NCBI RefSeq assembly: GCF_000744115.1
Contig: NZ_JQLG01000004.1
Location: forward strand, 1,489,001 to 1,553,000
Direction: 5' to 3'
Length of the DNA: 64,000 bases
From: Carnobacterium alterfunditum DSM 5972
GTDB taxonomy: Bacteria > Bacillota > Bacilli > Lactobacillales > Carnobacteriaceae
In this document: positions 29,714-38,231 of the stretch, in pieces
Position numbering within the stretch: position 1 is the first letter of the stretch
Layout of the letters: each line of letters begins with the position of its first letter
Translations under genes and position numbers: made by a program
Notes under the pieces: generated by a model
Seen by the model: the letters and a program-made list of their open reading frames with translations, nothing else
What the model was told of the DNA's origin: nothing
Database searches by the model: none

Positions 29714-29917
29714 ATGAGAAAAGAAGTATTGGTAGAAGGTATGAAGTGTAAAGGTTGCGCTAATACGGTTCAAGAAAAATTTGAAGCAATAGAAGGTGTA
29801 GAATCAGTAGAAATAAACTTAGAAAGTAAAAAAGTTATTGTAGAAAGCAAAACAAAAATTGACGCAGAAACATTTAGATCTGCTTTGTCAGGAACAAAAT
29901 ACTCTGTAGTTGACTAA
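29714..29917 (+). CDS. copZ: Copper chaperone CopZ
   Basis: A 67-residue single heavy-metal-associated domain with the metal site GMKCKGCANTV (Cys pair about residues 12 and 15) and the family beta-alpha-beta pattern ending VESKTKIDAETFRSAL. It carries Cu(I) in the cytoplasm, passing it to CopA or to CopY. AAGAGGAAG precedes the ATG by a few bases. It is the last plus-strand gene of the copYAB-type cluster; an A/T-flanked weak hairpin (AAGATAAAA to TTTTATCTT) follows at about 29916-29967. Confidence 0.9.
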   Translation: MRKEVLVEGMKCKGCANTVQEKFEAIEGVESVEINLESKKVIVESKTKIDAETFRSALSGTKYSVVD

Positions 29918-30126
29918 GATAAAAATGGACGCTACTATTTTCTGAAAGTAACTACTTTTATCTTTTAAATCTAATGTAATTTGAACAAGAATTGGACATA
30001 TGAATTTTCTTTTCTAGTGAGTTGTCGTGACTTTATTCTAACTGGAAAATTCATTTGTTTCTATTTTTTTGCACAAAAATAGGTGCGAATGAATTTCTTC
30101 ATCCACACCAAAAATTATACAGCCAT

Positions 30127-30194
30127 AAAAAAGACTCCTTGAATGAAATGGACCCTGTGTCAAGGACATTTTAGAATATCAAGGAGTCTTTTTT
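30127..30194. terminator. Bidirectional terminator carrying an IS3 end in its loop
   Basis: Perfect 16-base arms AAAAAAGACTCCTTGA (30127-30142) and TCAAGGAGTCTTTTTT (30179-30194) enclose a 36-base loop. The loop sequence AAATGGACCCTGTGTCAAGG (from 30146) matches the end of the IS3 copy C element with two mismatches. The right arm also encodes the last residues of the neighbouring minus-strand gene. Confidence 0.8.
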
Positions 30195-30826
30195 TCTTGT
30201 TTTACCCATTGTTTCTTTGAAATGAAATACCCTATTATTAACAGAAATTCAATTACTCCAAATACCAATATAAAACTATGCATAAAGAATGCTTCGGGCA
30301 AAGCTAATATAATCGAATCGTTGCTAGGATTGAATAACCAAGCATCATTGTTAAAAAATATTTTATGGAACAAGACAAATAGTGTATCAAAATTGATAAA
30401 CAAAGTGACAATCAATAGTGGCGGTATGATGAATCCCCATTGAAAGAAATGAACAAGTTTCCACATTCCTTTTTTTCTTTTTAGATAGTTTAGAAATAAA
30501 ATAGATCCGATACCGGAGATTACTAAGGTAACGTAATCAAGCAGGAACAACTTTTTCACTTCGAAAAAATGAAATAAGCCTCTTTCAGAGCTTGGAAAGT
30601 CAGACATTTTAAGCTCCGTTATCCAAGGGAAATTTAAGTAATTCATTAATACACTGTAATTCTTTAATATAACCTCTTTTGTCATTCCAATTTCATCTGC
30701 TATGTTCAGATAAGTGATATCAAATGTGTATAGCGGTGTAAAGTTGATGGTAATGGCAATTGATACTGAAAGAATGAAAAAGAATAGACAAAAAAATCCC
30801 AATAAGTAAATGACTTTTGATTTCAT
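30179..30826 (-). CDS. TIGR01906/DUF1461 family integral membrane protein
   Basis: The 215-residue protein has four or five membrane helices (about residues 5-30, 95-112, 122-145, 180-203). An extracytoplasmic loop between the first two contains LYTFDITYLNIADEIGMTKEVILKNYSVLMNYLNFPW, the hallmark of this family. The role of TIGR01906 proteins is not established. It is the second gene after a small His/Met-rich membrane protein, 22 bases apart, and both probably share the promoter region with the paired 20-bp motif at 31150-31207. Its end overlaps the terminator arm. Confidence 0.8.
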   Translation of the reverse strand: MKSKVIYLLGFFCLFFFILSVSIAITINFTPLYTFDITYLNIADEIGMTKEVILKNYSVLMNYLNFPWITELKMSDFPSSERGLFHFFEVKKLFLLDYVTLVISGIGSILFLNYLKRKKGMWKLVHFFQWGFIIPPLLIVTLFINFDTLFVLFHKIFFNNDAWLFNPSNDSIILALPEAFFMHSFILVFGVIEFLLIIGYFISKKQWVKQEKKTP

Positions 30827-30848
30827 GGTTAGTATACCTCGTATCTAA

Positions 30849-31046
30849 TTATCTGTTTAATTTTGATTTCACTGCATGCAGTTCTTCTTTTAATTCTTCG
30901 TTTTTTGTTTTTAATAGTTCTACATCATCTGAAGAGTTCCCACTATGATTATGTTTTTTCCCATGCCCCCCATGCATCCCGGGCATCATAAACATCATTA
31001 ATCCATGCCCAACAATCATAATGATAAAAAATAGAAGAATTTCCAT
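30849..31046 (-). CDS. Small membrane protein with Met/His-rich segment
   Basis: A 65-residue protein with one N-terminal helix (MEILLFFIIMIVGHGLMMFM) running into MPGMHGGHGKKHNHSG and a charged coiled-coil tail (ELLKTKNEELKEELHAVKSK). The Met and His side chains at the membrane surface suggest copper binding. Comparable small proteins occur in Firmicutes copper operons (DUF2933-like; not certain). ATG 31046 has AAAGGATGA 8-9 bases upstream; the longer upstream frame lacks a site and crosses the promoter. First gene of a two-gene minus-strand operon. Confidence 0.75.
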   Translation of the reverse strand: MEILLFFIIMIVGHGLMMFMMPGMHGGHGKKHNHSGNSSDDVELLKTKNEELKEELHAVKSKLNR

Positions 31047-31149
31047 TAAAATCATCCTTTCCTTTATTAAGTAGGTTAGATAAAGAGCTAAACCGTATAT
31101 TTTGACCTTTAGGTACGGTAAACTCTTAACAATTACAGAATAACAAATC

Positions 31150-31207
31150 ATTGTGTGGAAGTTATGTAGAGAGAAAATTTATAGTAACTACATAAAATCC
31201 ACACAAT
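31150..31207. promoter_or_regulatory. Convergent pair of 20-bp motifs, likely response-regulator sites
   Basis: ATTGTGTGGAAGTTATGTAG (31150-31169, plus strand) and ATTGTGTGGATTTTATGTAG (31188-31207, minus strand) face each other 18 bases apart and differ at only two positions. They lie about 105-160 bases upstream of the minus-strand small His/Met-rich gene. The same motif pair occurs before the multicopper oxidase operon at 40512-40649. Confidence 0.7.
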
Positions 31208-31614
31208 TGAATTGTATAGTAGTGAAGTAGGAAACCATATCAATAAAGGGTTCACCAGGATAAACTATTTTATGACTACAACAGGAAAGGTGAGGGAGTG
31301 AATAATTTTCATGGTAATTTTTAGTTGTCGTAATCAATTTTTTTGAAAGCTTCTTTTTTAATTATAATCAAATAAAAAAAGACGTACTTAATCTGGAAAA
31401 TTCCAATAGCTAGTCTCTACTGTAAGAACTTTTAAACTACAATAGAAGACTACTTTAAATAGAGGAAATAGACAGGAATACCCATTGGCATAAGAATACG
31501 GTTTAAAATAATGATAAATAATTTATAAAGGCTATTTGTATAATCTTGGCACAATACATAATATTAAGCCTATGATCGAAAATGAAACCACAAAAATACT
31601 TAATGGAGGAACAT
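31208..31614. other. Intergenic region before the M23 peptidase gene
   Basis: About 400 bases of AT-rich DNA between divergent genes. I see no open frame with a ribosome site. No clear promoter could be fixed, and no cop box is present. The plus-strand peptidase gene starts at its right edge behind a GGAGG site. Confidence 0.5.
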
Positions 31615-32973
31615 ATGCAAAAAAGACTATTAGCCAGTGTGTTTGTTGCTGTTTTAATGATAAATTCAAGTTATTTACCTCTTACAGTAAATGCAGAAAC
31701 GACAGAGGAATTAGAACAGAAAAGACAAACACTTGAAACGCAGTCAACTCAGATAAATAGAGACATCCAAGAAAAAGAAGATCAACTGGGCAGTTTAGAA
31801 ATAGAAAAAGAAACTTTTACGGAAGATACGCAACAATTACAGCTGAAAATTGATGGATTTATTCTACAATTACAAAAAGAAGAAAAAAATTTAGAAGAAT
31901 CGAAAATGAAAATTAAAAAGTTGCAAACAGAAATTGATTCCTTGAAAGAACTTATTTTACAACGTGAAAAAAAATTGAAGTCTCAGGCACGTGCAGTACA
32001 AACAGACGGTAATGTCTCCAATCTAGTAGATGTTGTATTTTCTTCTGGAACCTTCACAGAGTTGGTTGGTCGTATAGGCATTGTTAACCAATTGGTAACT
32101 GCTAATAAAGAAATCGTTATTGTCCAAAAAAATGATGAAAAACTTCTGGAAAAAAATGAAAAAAAAGCAGAAGAAGAGAAATTGGCAATTGAAAAATTAA
32201 AAAGTAGTATTGAAATAAATAAAAGTAATCTCGTAGCTCAAAAATCAGAACTAGATGACAAAATTACTAAAGTGGCTGCAGCTTATGATCTGACAGCATT
32301 AGAAAAAACAGCATTTGTCAAAGAGCAACAAGCAGTTGCTGCCCAAACTAGTATGTTATCAGGCGAATTAGAAGAAAAGCGTGAGAAAATTATTGAAGAA
32401 GAAAATACGAAACAAGCAGCGGCTCAAAAAGCAGCTGAAGATTCTGCTGGTGAAATCATGTCTGAAGAGTTTGAAGAAGAAAGTATAGTCGTTAACAAAC
32501 AAGATAGCTCCATCAGCTCTAATAAGTCTTCACTTGCTGGTTCTAAGAATCCTTCATCTAATGAAATACCTTTGAAAACCAGTAATACTGATTTTATTCG
32601 CCCGAGCAATGGCTATACTACCTCACCATTTGGCTATCGAATCCACCCGATTACTGGCGAGCGTAAGTTACATGGTGGAATTGATTTTGCTGGGGGCGGT
32701 CAAATCGTAGCTGCTAAAAGTGGCACAGTGCTAGTAGCTGGGTACCATAGCTCATTTGGATACTACGTGAAAATTGATCATGGGAATGGGTTTCAAACTC
32801 TTTATGCTCATATGAAGGCAGGTAGTTTGTTAGTTTCCCCTGGACAACTAGTATCACAAGGTCAGCAGATAGGAACAATGGGGACAACAGGAGCCTCCAC
32901 AGGCGTTCATTTACACTTTGAAGTTTACGACAACAACATACGAGTAGATCCTGCGCCGTACTTAGGCTTATAG
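31615..32973 (+). CDS. Secreted M23 metallopeptidase with coiled-coil domain
   Basis: The 452-residue protein has a signal peptide (MQKRLLASVFVAVLMINSSY through VNA-ET, cut after about residue 29). A long coiled coil like PcsB/EnvC follows (about residues 30-270, Glu/Lys/Leu heptads), then a Ser-rich linker and a C-terminal M23 domain. Zinc ligands are visible: His and Asp in HGGIDFA, His in LYAHM and HLHFEVY. Such enzymes cut peptidoglycan cross-bridges or act in cell separation. ATG 31615 has GGAGG 6-7 bases before it. It follows the copper genes and precedes lgt, giving the island an envelope component. Confidence 0.9.
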   Translation: MQKRLLASVFVAVLMINSSYLPLTVNAETTEELEQKRQTLETQSTQINRDIQEKEDQLGSLEIEKETFTEDTQQLQLKIDGFILQLQKEEKNLEESKMKIKKLQTEIDSLKELILQREKKLKSQARAVQTDGNVSNLVDVVFSSGTFTELVGRIGIVNQLVTANKEIVIVQKNDEKLLEKNEKKAEEEKLAIEKLKSSIEINKSNLVAQKSELDDKITKVAAAYDLTALEKTAFVKEQQAVAAQTSMLSGELEEKREKIIEEENTKQAAAQKAAEDSAGEIMSEEFEEESIVVNKQDSSISSNKSSLAGSKNPSSNEIPLKTSNTDFIRPSNGYTTSPFGYRIHPITGERKLHGGIDFAGGGQIVAAKSGTVLVAGYHSSFGYYVKIDHGNGFQTLYAHMKAGSLLVSPGQLVSQGQQIGTMGTTGASTGVHLHFEVYDNNIRVDPAPYLGL

Positions 32974-33086
32974 ATTTAGGCTAAAAGCACTAAAAGTAGC
33001 TCTCAATTATGTAGGTGATTAGCTGTAAATAAGTTTTCCTAAATAGTTGAACATTAGAAAGTAATTTATAAAAAGGAGATTTAAGA

Positions 33087-33953
33087 ATGAATGTATTACT
33101 TGGTGTAATTGATCCTATTGCTATCTCAGTTGGACCGTTTCAGATCTACTGGTATGGTATTATCATTGCTGTAGCAATGTTTGTAGCTATTTCTTTAGCT
33201 ACAAGAGAAGCAAAAAAAAGAGGGCTTAAAGAGGATACAATTATTGATATAGCTTTATGGGCCATTCCGATTGGTTTCGTAGGTGCTCGTCTCTACTATG
33301 TTTTATTTGAATGGGATTATTACCTGCAAAATCCAGGCGAAATCATAGCCATCTGGAATGGCGGAATTGCGATTTATGGCGGCTTGATTGCAGGTGGACT
33401 TACCGTATATTGGTATACAAAGAAAAATGGAATTCCTTTAGCTCTTCTGTTAGATATCTTAGCACCTAGCGTGCTACTGGCTCAATCTATTGGTCGATGG
33501 GGAAACTTTATGAACCAGGAAGCACATGGAGGACCTGTCAGCCGTCAATTTTTGGAAAATCTCTATTTGCCTGAATTTATCATTGAACAAATGAATATTA
33601 ATGGCACTTATTATCACCCGACATTTTTGTACGAATCATTATGGAGCCTATCAGGATTTGTGATCATCATCATTCTACGGAATCGTAAAAATTTGTTACG
33701 ACAAGGGGAAGTAGCGTTAAGTTACATGATCTGGTACTCAACTGGAAGGTTCTTTATTGAAGGCATGAGAACGGATAGTCTATGGATTGGTGATTTTTTA
33801 CGTGTTTCACAAGCTTTGTCTCTTGTCCTCTTCATTGGAGCCATCCTTATAGGGTATCTCCGTAGACAAGTTTATCCCTCAAAACTCTATTATCTAGAAG
33901 GAATGACGGATCTAAGAACTAGTAAAAAGCTTGAATCAGATAAAAAAGTTTAA
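33087..33953 (+). CDS. lgt: Prolipoprotein diacylglyceryl transferase
   Basis: A 288-residue seven-helix membrane enzyme with the Lgt signature GRWGNFMNQEAHG (residues 136-148), the earlier YWYGIIIAVA and NGGIAIYGGLIAG segments, and the later GRFFIEGMRTDSLW. Lgt attaches diacylglycerol to the lipobox Cys, the first step in lipoprotein maturation. A chromosomal housekeeping lgt is expected elsewhere, normally near hprK. This copy sits among copper genes, as in several Gram-positive copper islands, and may serve lipoproteins such as DUF1541. AAAGGAG is 8 bases before the ATG. Confidence 0.93.
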   Translation: MNVLLGVIDPIAISVGPFQIYWYGIIIAVAMFVAISLATREAKKRGLKEDTIIDIALWAIPIGFVGARLYYVLFEWDYYLQNPGEIIAIWNGGIAIYGGLIAGGLTVYWYTKKNGIPLALLLDILAPSVLLAQSIGRWGNFMNQEAHGGPVSRQFLENLYLPEFIIEQMNINGTYYHPTFLYESLWSLSGFVIIIILRNRKNLLRQGEVALSYMIWYSTGRFFIEGMRTDSLWIGDFLRVSQALSLVLFIGAILIGYLRRQVYPSKLYYLEGMTDLRTSKKLESDKKV

Positions 33954-33974
33954 TAAAGAAAAGGAGGAACAGTC

Positions 33975-34208
33975 ATGTCTGAGTGTCTAAATCTTTTTAA
34001 TAGAGGAGGAGTGGGATCTATGATGTTTATGGGATTTTTTTGGATTCTATTGTTGGTTGTGGTAGTGGTTCTGATTGGGAAATTATTTTTCAATCAATCA
34101 AATCAAAGTTTTAATAGGGAAACACCTTTGGAAATTCTTCAGAAAGAATATGCGAAAGGAAATATTTCTGAGGAAGACTATTTGGAAAGAAAGAAACATC
34201 TACAATAA
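33975..34208 (+). CDS. SHOCT-domain small membrane protein
   Basis: A 77-residue protein with one strongly hydrophobic helix (MMFMGFFWILLLVVVVVLIG, about residues 16-35) and a C-terminal SHOCT motif (PLEILQKEYAKGNISEEDYLERKKHL). AAGGAGG precedes the ATG. It lies 21 bases after lgt and is likely co-transcribed. SHOCT proteins of this size are frequent next to copper genes in Firmicutes; function unknown. Confidence 0.82.
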   Translation: MSECLNLFNRGGVGSMMFMGFFWILLLVVVVVLIGKLFFNQSNQSFNRETPLEILQKEYAKGNISEEDYLERKKHLQ

Positions 34209-34224
34209 TATGGTTATAAATAAA

Positions 34225-35893
34225 CCTGAATGATTCATACTTTTTTCAAAAAATAAAAATTAGTGTGTTTTTCACTTCATTCAGGACAGTAGCTTGTTTG
34301 GTTTACTGATTTTACTTCAAATTTACAAAGCACTCATTTTTTTGTCAGGCAATTAAGATTTTTGGGCATACTGACCCCTTGGAATGAGCCATTTTTTTTA
34401 ACTATTGTATTGAGTATGAGTGCTACTCCCATTTAAAATGCTGGATATTCCACAAGATTTTACGAAAGAGTTTCTGATAAACGTGGGAGGAACTGAGTTT
34501 CAAAGAGGTTTTCCTTCCCGAATGAACAAGCTTACCTGCCACTTTAAATAAGAACAAGCGAATGGTTGATACTTGAAAACCTTTGGTTTCTTTCGTAAAA
34601 CAAAGAGTACGCATAAAATTGACCATGTTATAAGCTAGTACGCTCACCATCATGCGTGCATGATTTTCTAAGAAACGAGGGCTGTCGGTTTTATCGAAAT
34701 AAAACCCATTTTTGGCCTCTTTAATATAATTTTCCATGGTTCCTCTTTTAGAATAAGTTTGAAAGACCGCTTCTGCAGAAATATCTTCTGATAAATTAGT
34801 TACGATAAATTCATGTCGAGCAATCAATTCTGTTGCTTCACGCGTAGATTTAATACAAACTCTTCGTGAATGTGACCAGCTCTTCGCTTGATAGAGTACA
34901 GAAGCGTAGTGAACTTCTTTTCTATACCAATCGTGTTGATCATCTATAGAGATAAATTGCTCAGCGATTTTGCCTAATTTGCGATTCGATTTCAATCGAA
35001 TAACATAAAAATTTCGACGTTCTTCACATAGCTCATATAATTCAGGAGTTGCAAAACCACTATCGGCACGCACTAGAATAGAACTTACAGGTACGGTTTC
35101 TTGATAATGGTCAAAAAGTGGTTGGACAAAATCTGCCACACCATTGGATGTGTACACGTTACCAGAACGAAGTTCTGCTTTCAATAAATCACCGGTCAAG
35201 CCTTCAAAGGCAACTAGCGGATGATAGCCATTCGTTTGGTAATGAGCGTTATAATTCGAATTTTCTTGATTCCCGAAGGTATCCGAATGAGTTGAGTCTA
35301 AATCAAAAATCATCTCAGTTGTATTACGTGCAGTCCGTACTTTATCAAGCAGGATTTGATTGACTTCTTGCAATTGGAAAATATTTTCTTGATTTAACCG
35401 ATCCCAAAAGCGAGAAATAGACGGTTGTGAAGCAAGTTGTTCTTTAGCTAATAGGCTCTGGAAAATGGGATCTTTTGATAAAATGTCAGCCGAAGAATCT
35501 GTTTGATAGCCACCAATCAATTGAAAAATAATTTGTTCAATTATCGCCTGATTAGTATGTTTATGATAAAGTCGATTATCATTAATGATGAGGTTTTGTT
35601 TTAAAATATTAGAAAAATTAATGGTGTGCATAAACTCCTTAACTAATATTAACCCGGAATCTGAGGATAAATTACCACCAGAATGTGATACCGAAATGTT
35701 TGAATTGAAAAGTAACCGATTTTCATGTAAAATTGCCATAGAGAGAACCCCTTTCTTTGGTTACGTTTAGGTGATTTAACCATAACAGATTGGGGTTTTT
35801 TTTGCACACCCAAAGGGTGTTGAGAAATCCAGCTTAAACTAGCGCTAGAACAGTTTTTCCAGAGCATTTCAAAAAAAGTATGAATTATTCAGG
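34225..35893 (-). mobile_element. IS1380-family insertion sequence (copy B) with target duplication
   Basis: Ends CCTGAATGATTCATACTTTT (from 34225) and AAAAGTATGAATTATTCAGG (to 35893) enclose an intact IS1380 transposase on the minus strand. The flanks repeat ATAAA (34220-34224 and 35894-35898), a 5-base target duplication, showing a simple insertion. It lies 16 bases after the SHOCT gene stop. Confidence 0.92.
34423..35739 (-). CDS. IS1380-family transposase
   Basis: The 438-residue DDE transposase is the same length as copy A and about 93-95% similar by eye, with intact catalytic segments FDLDSTHSDTFG, LVRADSGFATPELYE and YSKRGTMENYIKEAKNGF. It has the same AAAGGGG ribosome site. No frameshift seen, so it may be active. 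Confidence 0.92.
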   Translation of the reverse strand: MAILHENRLLFNSNISVSHSGGNLSSDSGLILVKEFMHTINFSNILKQNLIINDNRLYHKHTNQAIIEQIIFQLIGGYQTDSSADILSKDPIFQSLLAKEQLASQPSISRFWDRLNQENIFQLQEVNQILLDKVRTARNTTEMIFDLDSTHSDTFGNQENSNYNAHYQTNGYHPLVAFEGLTGDLLKAELRSGNVYTSNGVADFVQPLFDHYQETVPVSSILVRADSGFATPELYELCEERRNFYVIRLKSNRKLGKIAEQFISIDDQHDWYRKEVHYASVLYQAKSWSHSRRVCIKSTREATELIARHEFIVTNLSEDISAEAVFQTYSKRGTMENYIKEAKNGFYFDKTDSPRFLENHARMMVSVLAYNMVNFMRTLCFTKETKGFQVSTIRLFLFKVAGKLVHSGRKTSLKLSSSHVYQKLFRKILWNIQHFKWE

Positions 35894-35930
35894 ATAAAGA
35901 TTATTTAATAAAGTTAATATCTGCTATTAG

Positions 35931-35945
35931 CCTGAATTATTCATA
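35931..35945 (+). repeat. Solo IS1380-type end
   Basis: CCTGAATTATTCATA repeats the terminal 15 bases of the IS1380 elements, 37 bases beyond the right end of copy B and in the other orientation. No transposase follows; the region to 36088 otherwise holds only AT-rich non-coding DNA. Confidence 0.6.
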
Positions 35946-36088
35946 GGTCAAAAATAGCGGTTGTATATTCTTTATTAACTCTCCATTTTGGACAAAAAGG
36001 GTTCTTGCCAGAATTTTTTGTACTTTTCGTGATGAAATGATATTGCCACAATCTTTTCAGAGATCTGTAGTAAAAAAGGGAATATTAA

Positions 36089-36667
36089 AATAAAAAAATC
36101 ACTTTAATAATATCGTCATCAGTGAGTCTCTTGCTTGCATCTTGTAGTCAAGAAGATTCAACAAGTAGTCAAAATTCTTCTCAACAAGAAATTGTATCAA
36201 CGTCACAAGAATCTAGTGAGTCTCAATCTAGTTCTAAAGAAGAAAATAAGGAACAAACAGAATCCTATTACACTTCCGATACCGGAAGTGTAACCAAAGT
36301 AGATGCTCAAACACACTAAGTTGTGGATACGATTGCCATCGATGGCTCCACGCATAATGTACAAATTTCACCTGATGAAAAAATCATTGGTGTAACACAT
36401 GATGATCAATATGCAGTTGTGGCAAATAAAGGTACAGAAGAAAATCCTTCCAATACTGTTTCAAAAGTTGATTTAAATAGTAATGAAGTGGTCGAAACGA
36501 TCGAAGTGGGTAGCGGTACACATGGAATTATCATTAGCAAAGATGATCAATACATCTTTGTCACAAATGCATTCGATGATACGGTCAATGTTATTGAGAA
36601 TGAAACCAGTGAAGTTATTGCCACGGTTGAGGTTGGGGAAACACCAAATGGGATTACTCTGAAATAA
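36089..36667 (+). pseudogene. Decayed lipoprotein with YVTN/YncE-type beta-propeller repeats
   Basis: The sequence reads as a lipoprotein gene with several lesions. The expected start is ATA (36090 region, before AAAAAATCACTT), and one base is missing in the signal-peptide stretch. The frame then resumes as SVSLLLASCSQED with a lipobox, a Ser/Gln/Glu-rich linker and SYYTSDTGSVTKVDAQTH. An in-frame TAA at 36317-36319 (where GAA is expected) interrupts it, and propeller repeats continue (VVDTIAIDGSTHNVQISPDE; VVETIEVGSGTHGIIISKDD; VIATVEVGETPNGITLK). The frame before and after the stop is the same. With only about three repeats it is also shorter than usual propellers. Confidence 0.7.
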
Positions 36668-36786
36668 TTACTATGGTTAAGTTAAACTAAAAAATCAACT
36701 TAAGGATTTCTGAAAAGGGATAAAATAGTCTAACGTTTAAAAATCTTAATTAGTCCTAAATTAAATGAAAAACTTTAGCATGAAGC

Positions 36787-36829
36787 TAAAAAGCGGTTCA
36801 CTTTTATGTAAAGTGAACCGCTTTTTTTG
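36787..36829. terminator. Bidirectional terminator, end of the sensor kinase operon
   Basis: AAAAAGCGGTTCACTTT pairs with AAAGTGAACCGCTTTTT around a short loop with A and T runs on both sides, 8 bases from the kinase stop. Confidence 0.88.
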
Positions 36830-36836
36830 ATGAGTA

Positions 36837-38231
36837 TTATCTTTTGACAGGAAGAATAACGGTAAAAGTAGAACCTTTTCCATAATCACTTTTGACTGTT
36901 ATAGTTCCCTTATGGGCCTTAATAATGGTTTTTACGATCGATAGACCAATACCTTGACCGCCTAGAAGACTATTTCTTGAAAAGTCAGACATATAAAATC
37001 TCTCAAAAATATGATTGATTTCTTTTGGGGAAATGCCTTCTCCAGTATCGGTTACACTCAGTAAAGCTTGATTTTTTTCTTGACTGATTTTTAGTGTTAT
37101 TTTCCCCTCAGAAGGTGTGAATTTAATAGCATTTGATAAAAGATTGGTGATGACCTGACTTATTTTATCCTTATCAGCGGTAATGAATAGGGAGTTACCA
37201 TCTAATGAATAATGAATATTTTTCTTAGCAAAAAGAGCTTCAAAATTAGAAAAAATAGTTTCTGCAAGGACATATAAATCGAAAGATGATTTGTTTAACA
37301 TATCCTGATGATTTTCTATTTCATTAATTTTATCAATGCTTCCTATAAGGCGAGTGATACGGTTCACTTCATCATAACTGCTTTGAAGTCGCTCATCGGT
37401 TACTTCCCATATGCCATCTATCATGGCTTCCAGATTTCCTTTTAATGTCGTCAATGGGGTTCTGATTTCGTGAGAAATATCAGAGGATAATTGATTTCTG
37501 ATAGCTTGTTGATTTTCAAGTTGAATGGAGAGATCATTTACCGATACAATAAGTTCATCTATTTCTTTGATATTCGTTTTTTCAGGAGACGAACTTGAGT
37601 AATCTCCTTTAGCAATTTCTCTTGTAAAGTCTTTTACTCTCACTATAGGCCGACTTATTTTTTTAGCAACCAAAGCAGCAAAAAAGAAAGAAAAAACTAA
37701 CGCTACCATTGCTACTATGATAAAATTGTTTTTCATATCTGCAATAAATGAAGCATCATATTCTGAATAGGCAGTTGGCCCCATATAACTGATAAGAGCT
37801 TCTCCAATTTTTTGCTCATCATTAAATAAAGGAACTGTTTTTTCTATAGGGGTATTTTCTATCGCTCCCATCATGTTCCCCGTATTCGGAGCGTTTCCCT
37901 GCATGTTTTGTTCATTTCCCATCATATCTGAAGACGAAGGACTCCAGAGTAAATTCTTTTCATTGTCATATACTTTCAAGGTAATTGAATTGTGTAATGA
38001 CTCTAAGCCGATGGGATCAAAAGCAGCAGTAGTTGGCCATTCCCCCTTTTCTTCGTAAAGTCTTTCTAAACCAGTGGTATATTCTATTAAATCAGACTCT
38101 TGTCTCTCAGCAACATATTTTGCAAAGTGATTATCCATTAGACTTAGTGTCATCACACTAAATGCGCCAATTATAATGAAAGAAATAGAAACAAAGGAAA
38201 ATATAAACTGCCACTTAATTGTATGATTCAT
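36837..38231 (-). CDS. Sensor histidine kinase with Met-rich extracellular loop (CopS-like)
   Basis: A 464-residue kinase: an N-terminal membrane helix (about residues 6-30), an extracellular domain, a second helix (about 170-190), a HAMP linker (KKISRPIVRVKDFTREIAKGD), then HisKA with the phospho-His in SHEIRTPLTTLKGNLE. The HATPase motifs are N (NLLSNAIKF), G1 (DTGEGISP) and G2 (GGQGIGLSI). The extracellular domain holds MMGNEQNMQGNAPNTGNMMG (about residues 103-122), rich in Met pairs suited to Cu(I). ATG 38231 is chosen for the GGCGGGG site; TTG 38246 is an alternative. It overlaps the response regulator gene by 17 bases. Confidence 0.9.
   Translation of the reverse strand: MNHTIKWQFIFSFVSISFIIIGAFSVMTLSLMDNHFAKYVAERQESDLIEYTTGLERLYEEKGEWPTTAAFDPIGLESLHNSITLKVYDNEKNLLWSPSSSDMMGNEQNMQGNAPNTGNMMGAIENTPIEKTVPLFNDEQKIGEALISYMGPTAYSEYDASFIADMKNNFIIVAMVALVFSFFFAALVAKKISRPIVRVKDFTREIAKGDYSSSSPEKTNIKEIDELIVSVNDLSIQLENQQAIRNQLSSDISHEIRTPLTTLKGNLEAMIDGIWEVTDERLQSSYDEVNRITRLIGSIDKINEIENHQDMLNKSSFDLYVLAETIFSNFEALFAKKNIHYSLDGNSLFITADKDKISQVITNLLSNAIKFTPSEGKITLKISQEKNQALLSVTDTGEGISPKEINHIFERFYMSDFSRNSLLGGQGIGLSIVKTIIKAHKGTITVKSDYGKGSTFTVILPVKR

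Noticed and set aside
19114-35893. Composite transposon bounded by the two IS1380 copies
   Set aside because: The copies are in opposite orientation and clearly diverged. Copy B has its own 5-bp target duplication (ATAAA) on both sides, so it inserted independently; only part of the copper island lies between them.
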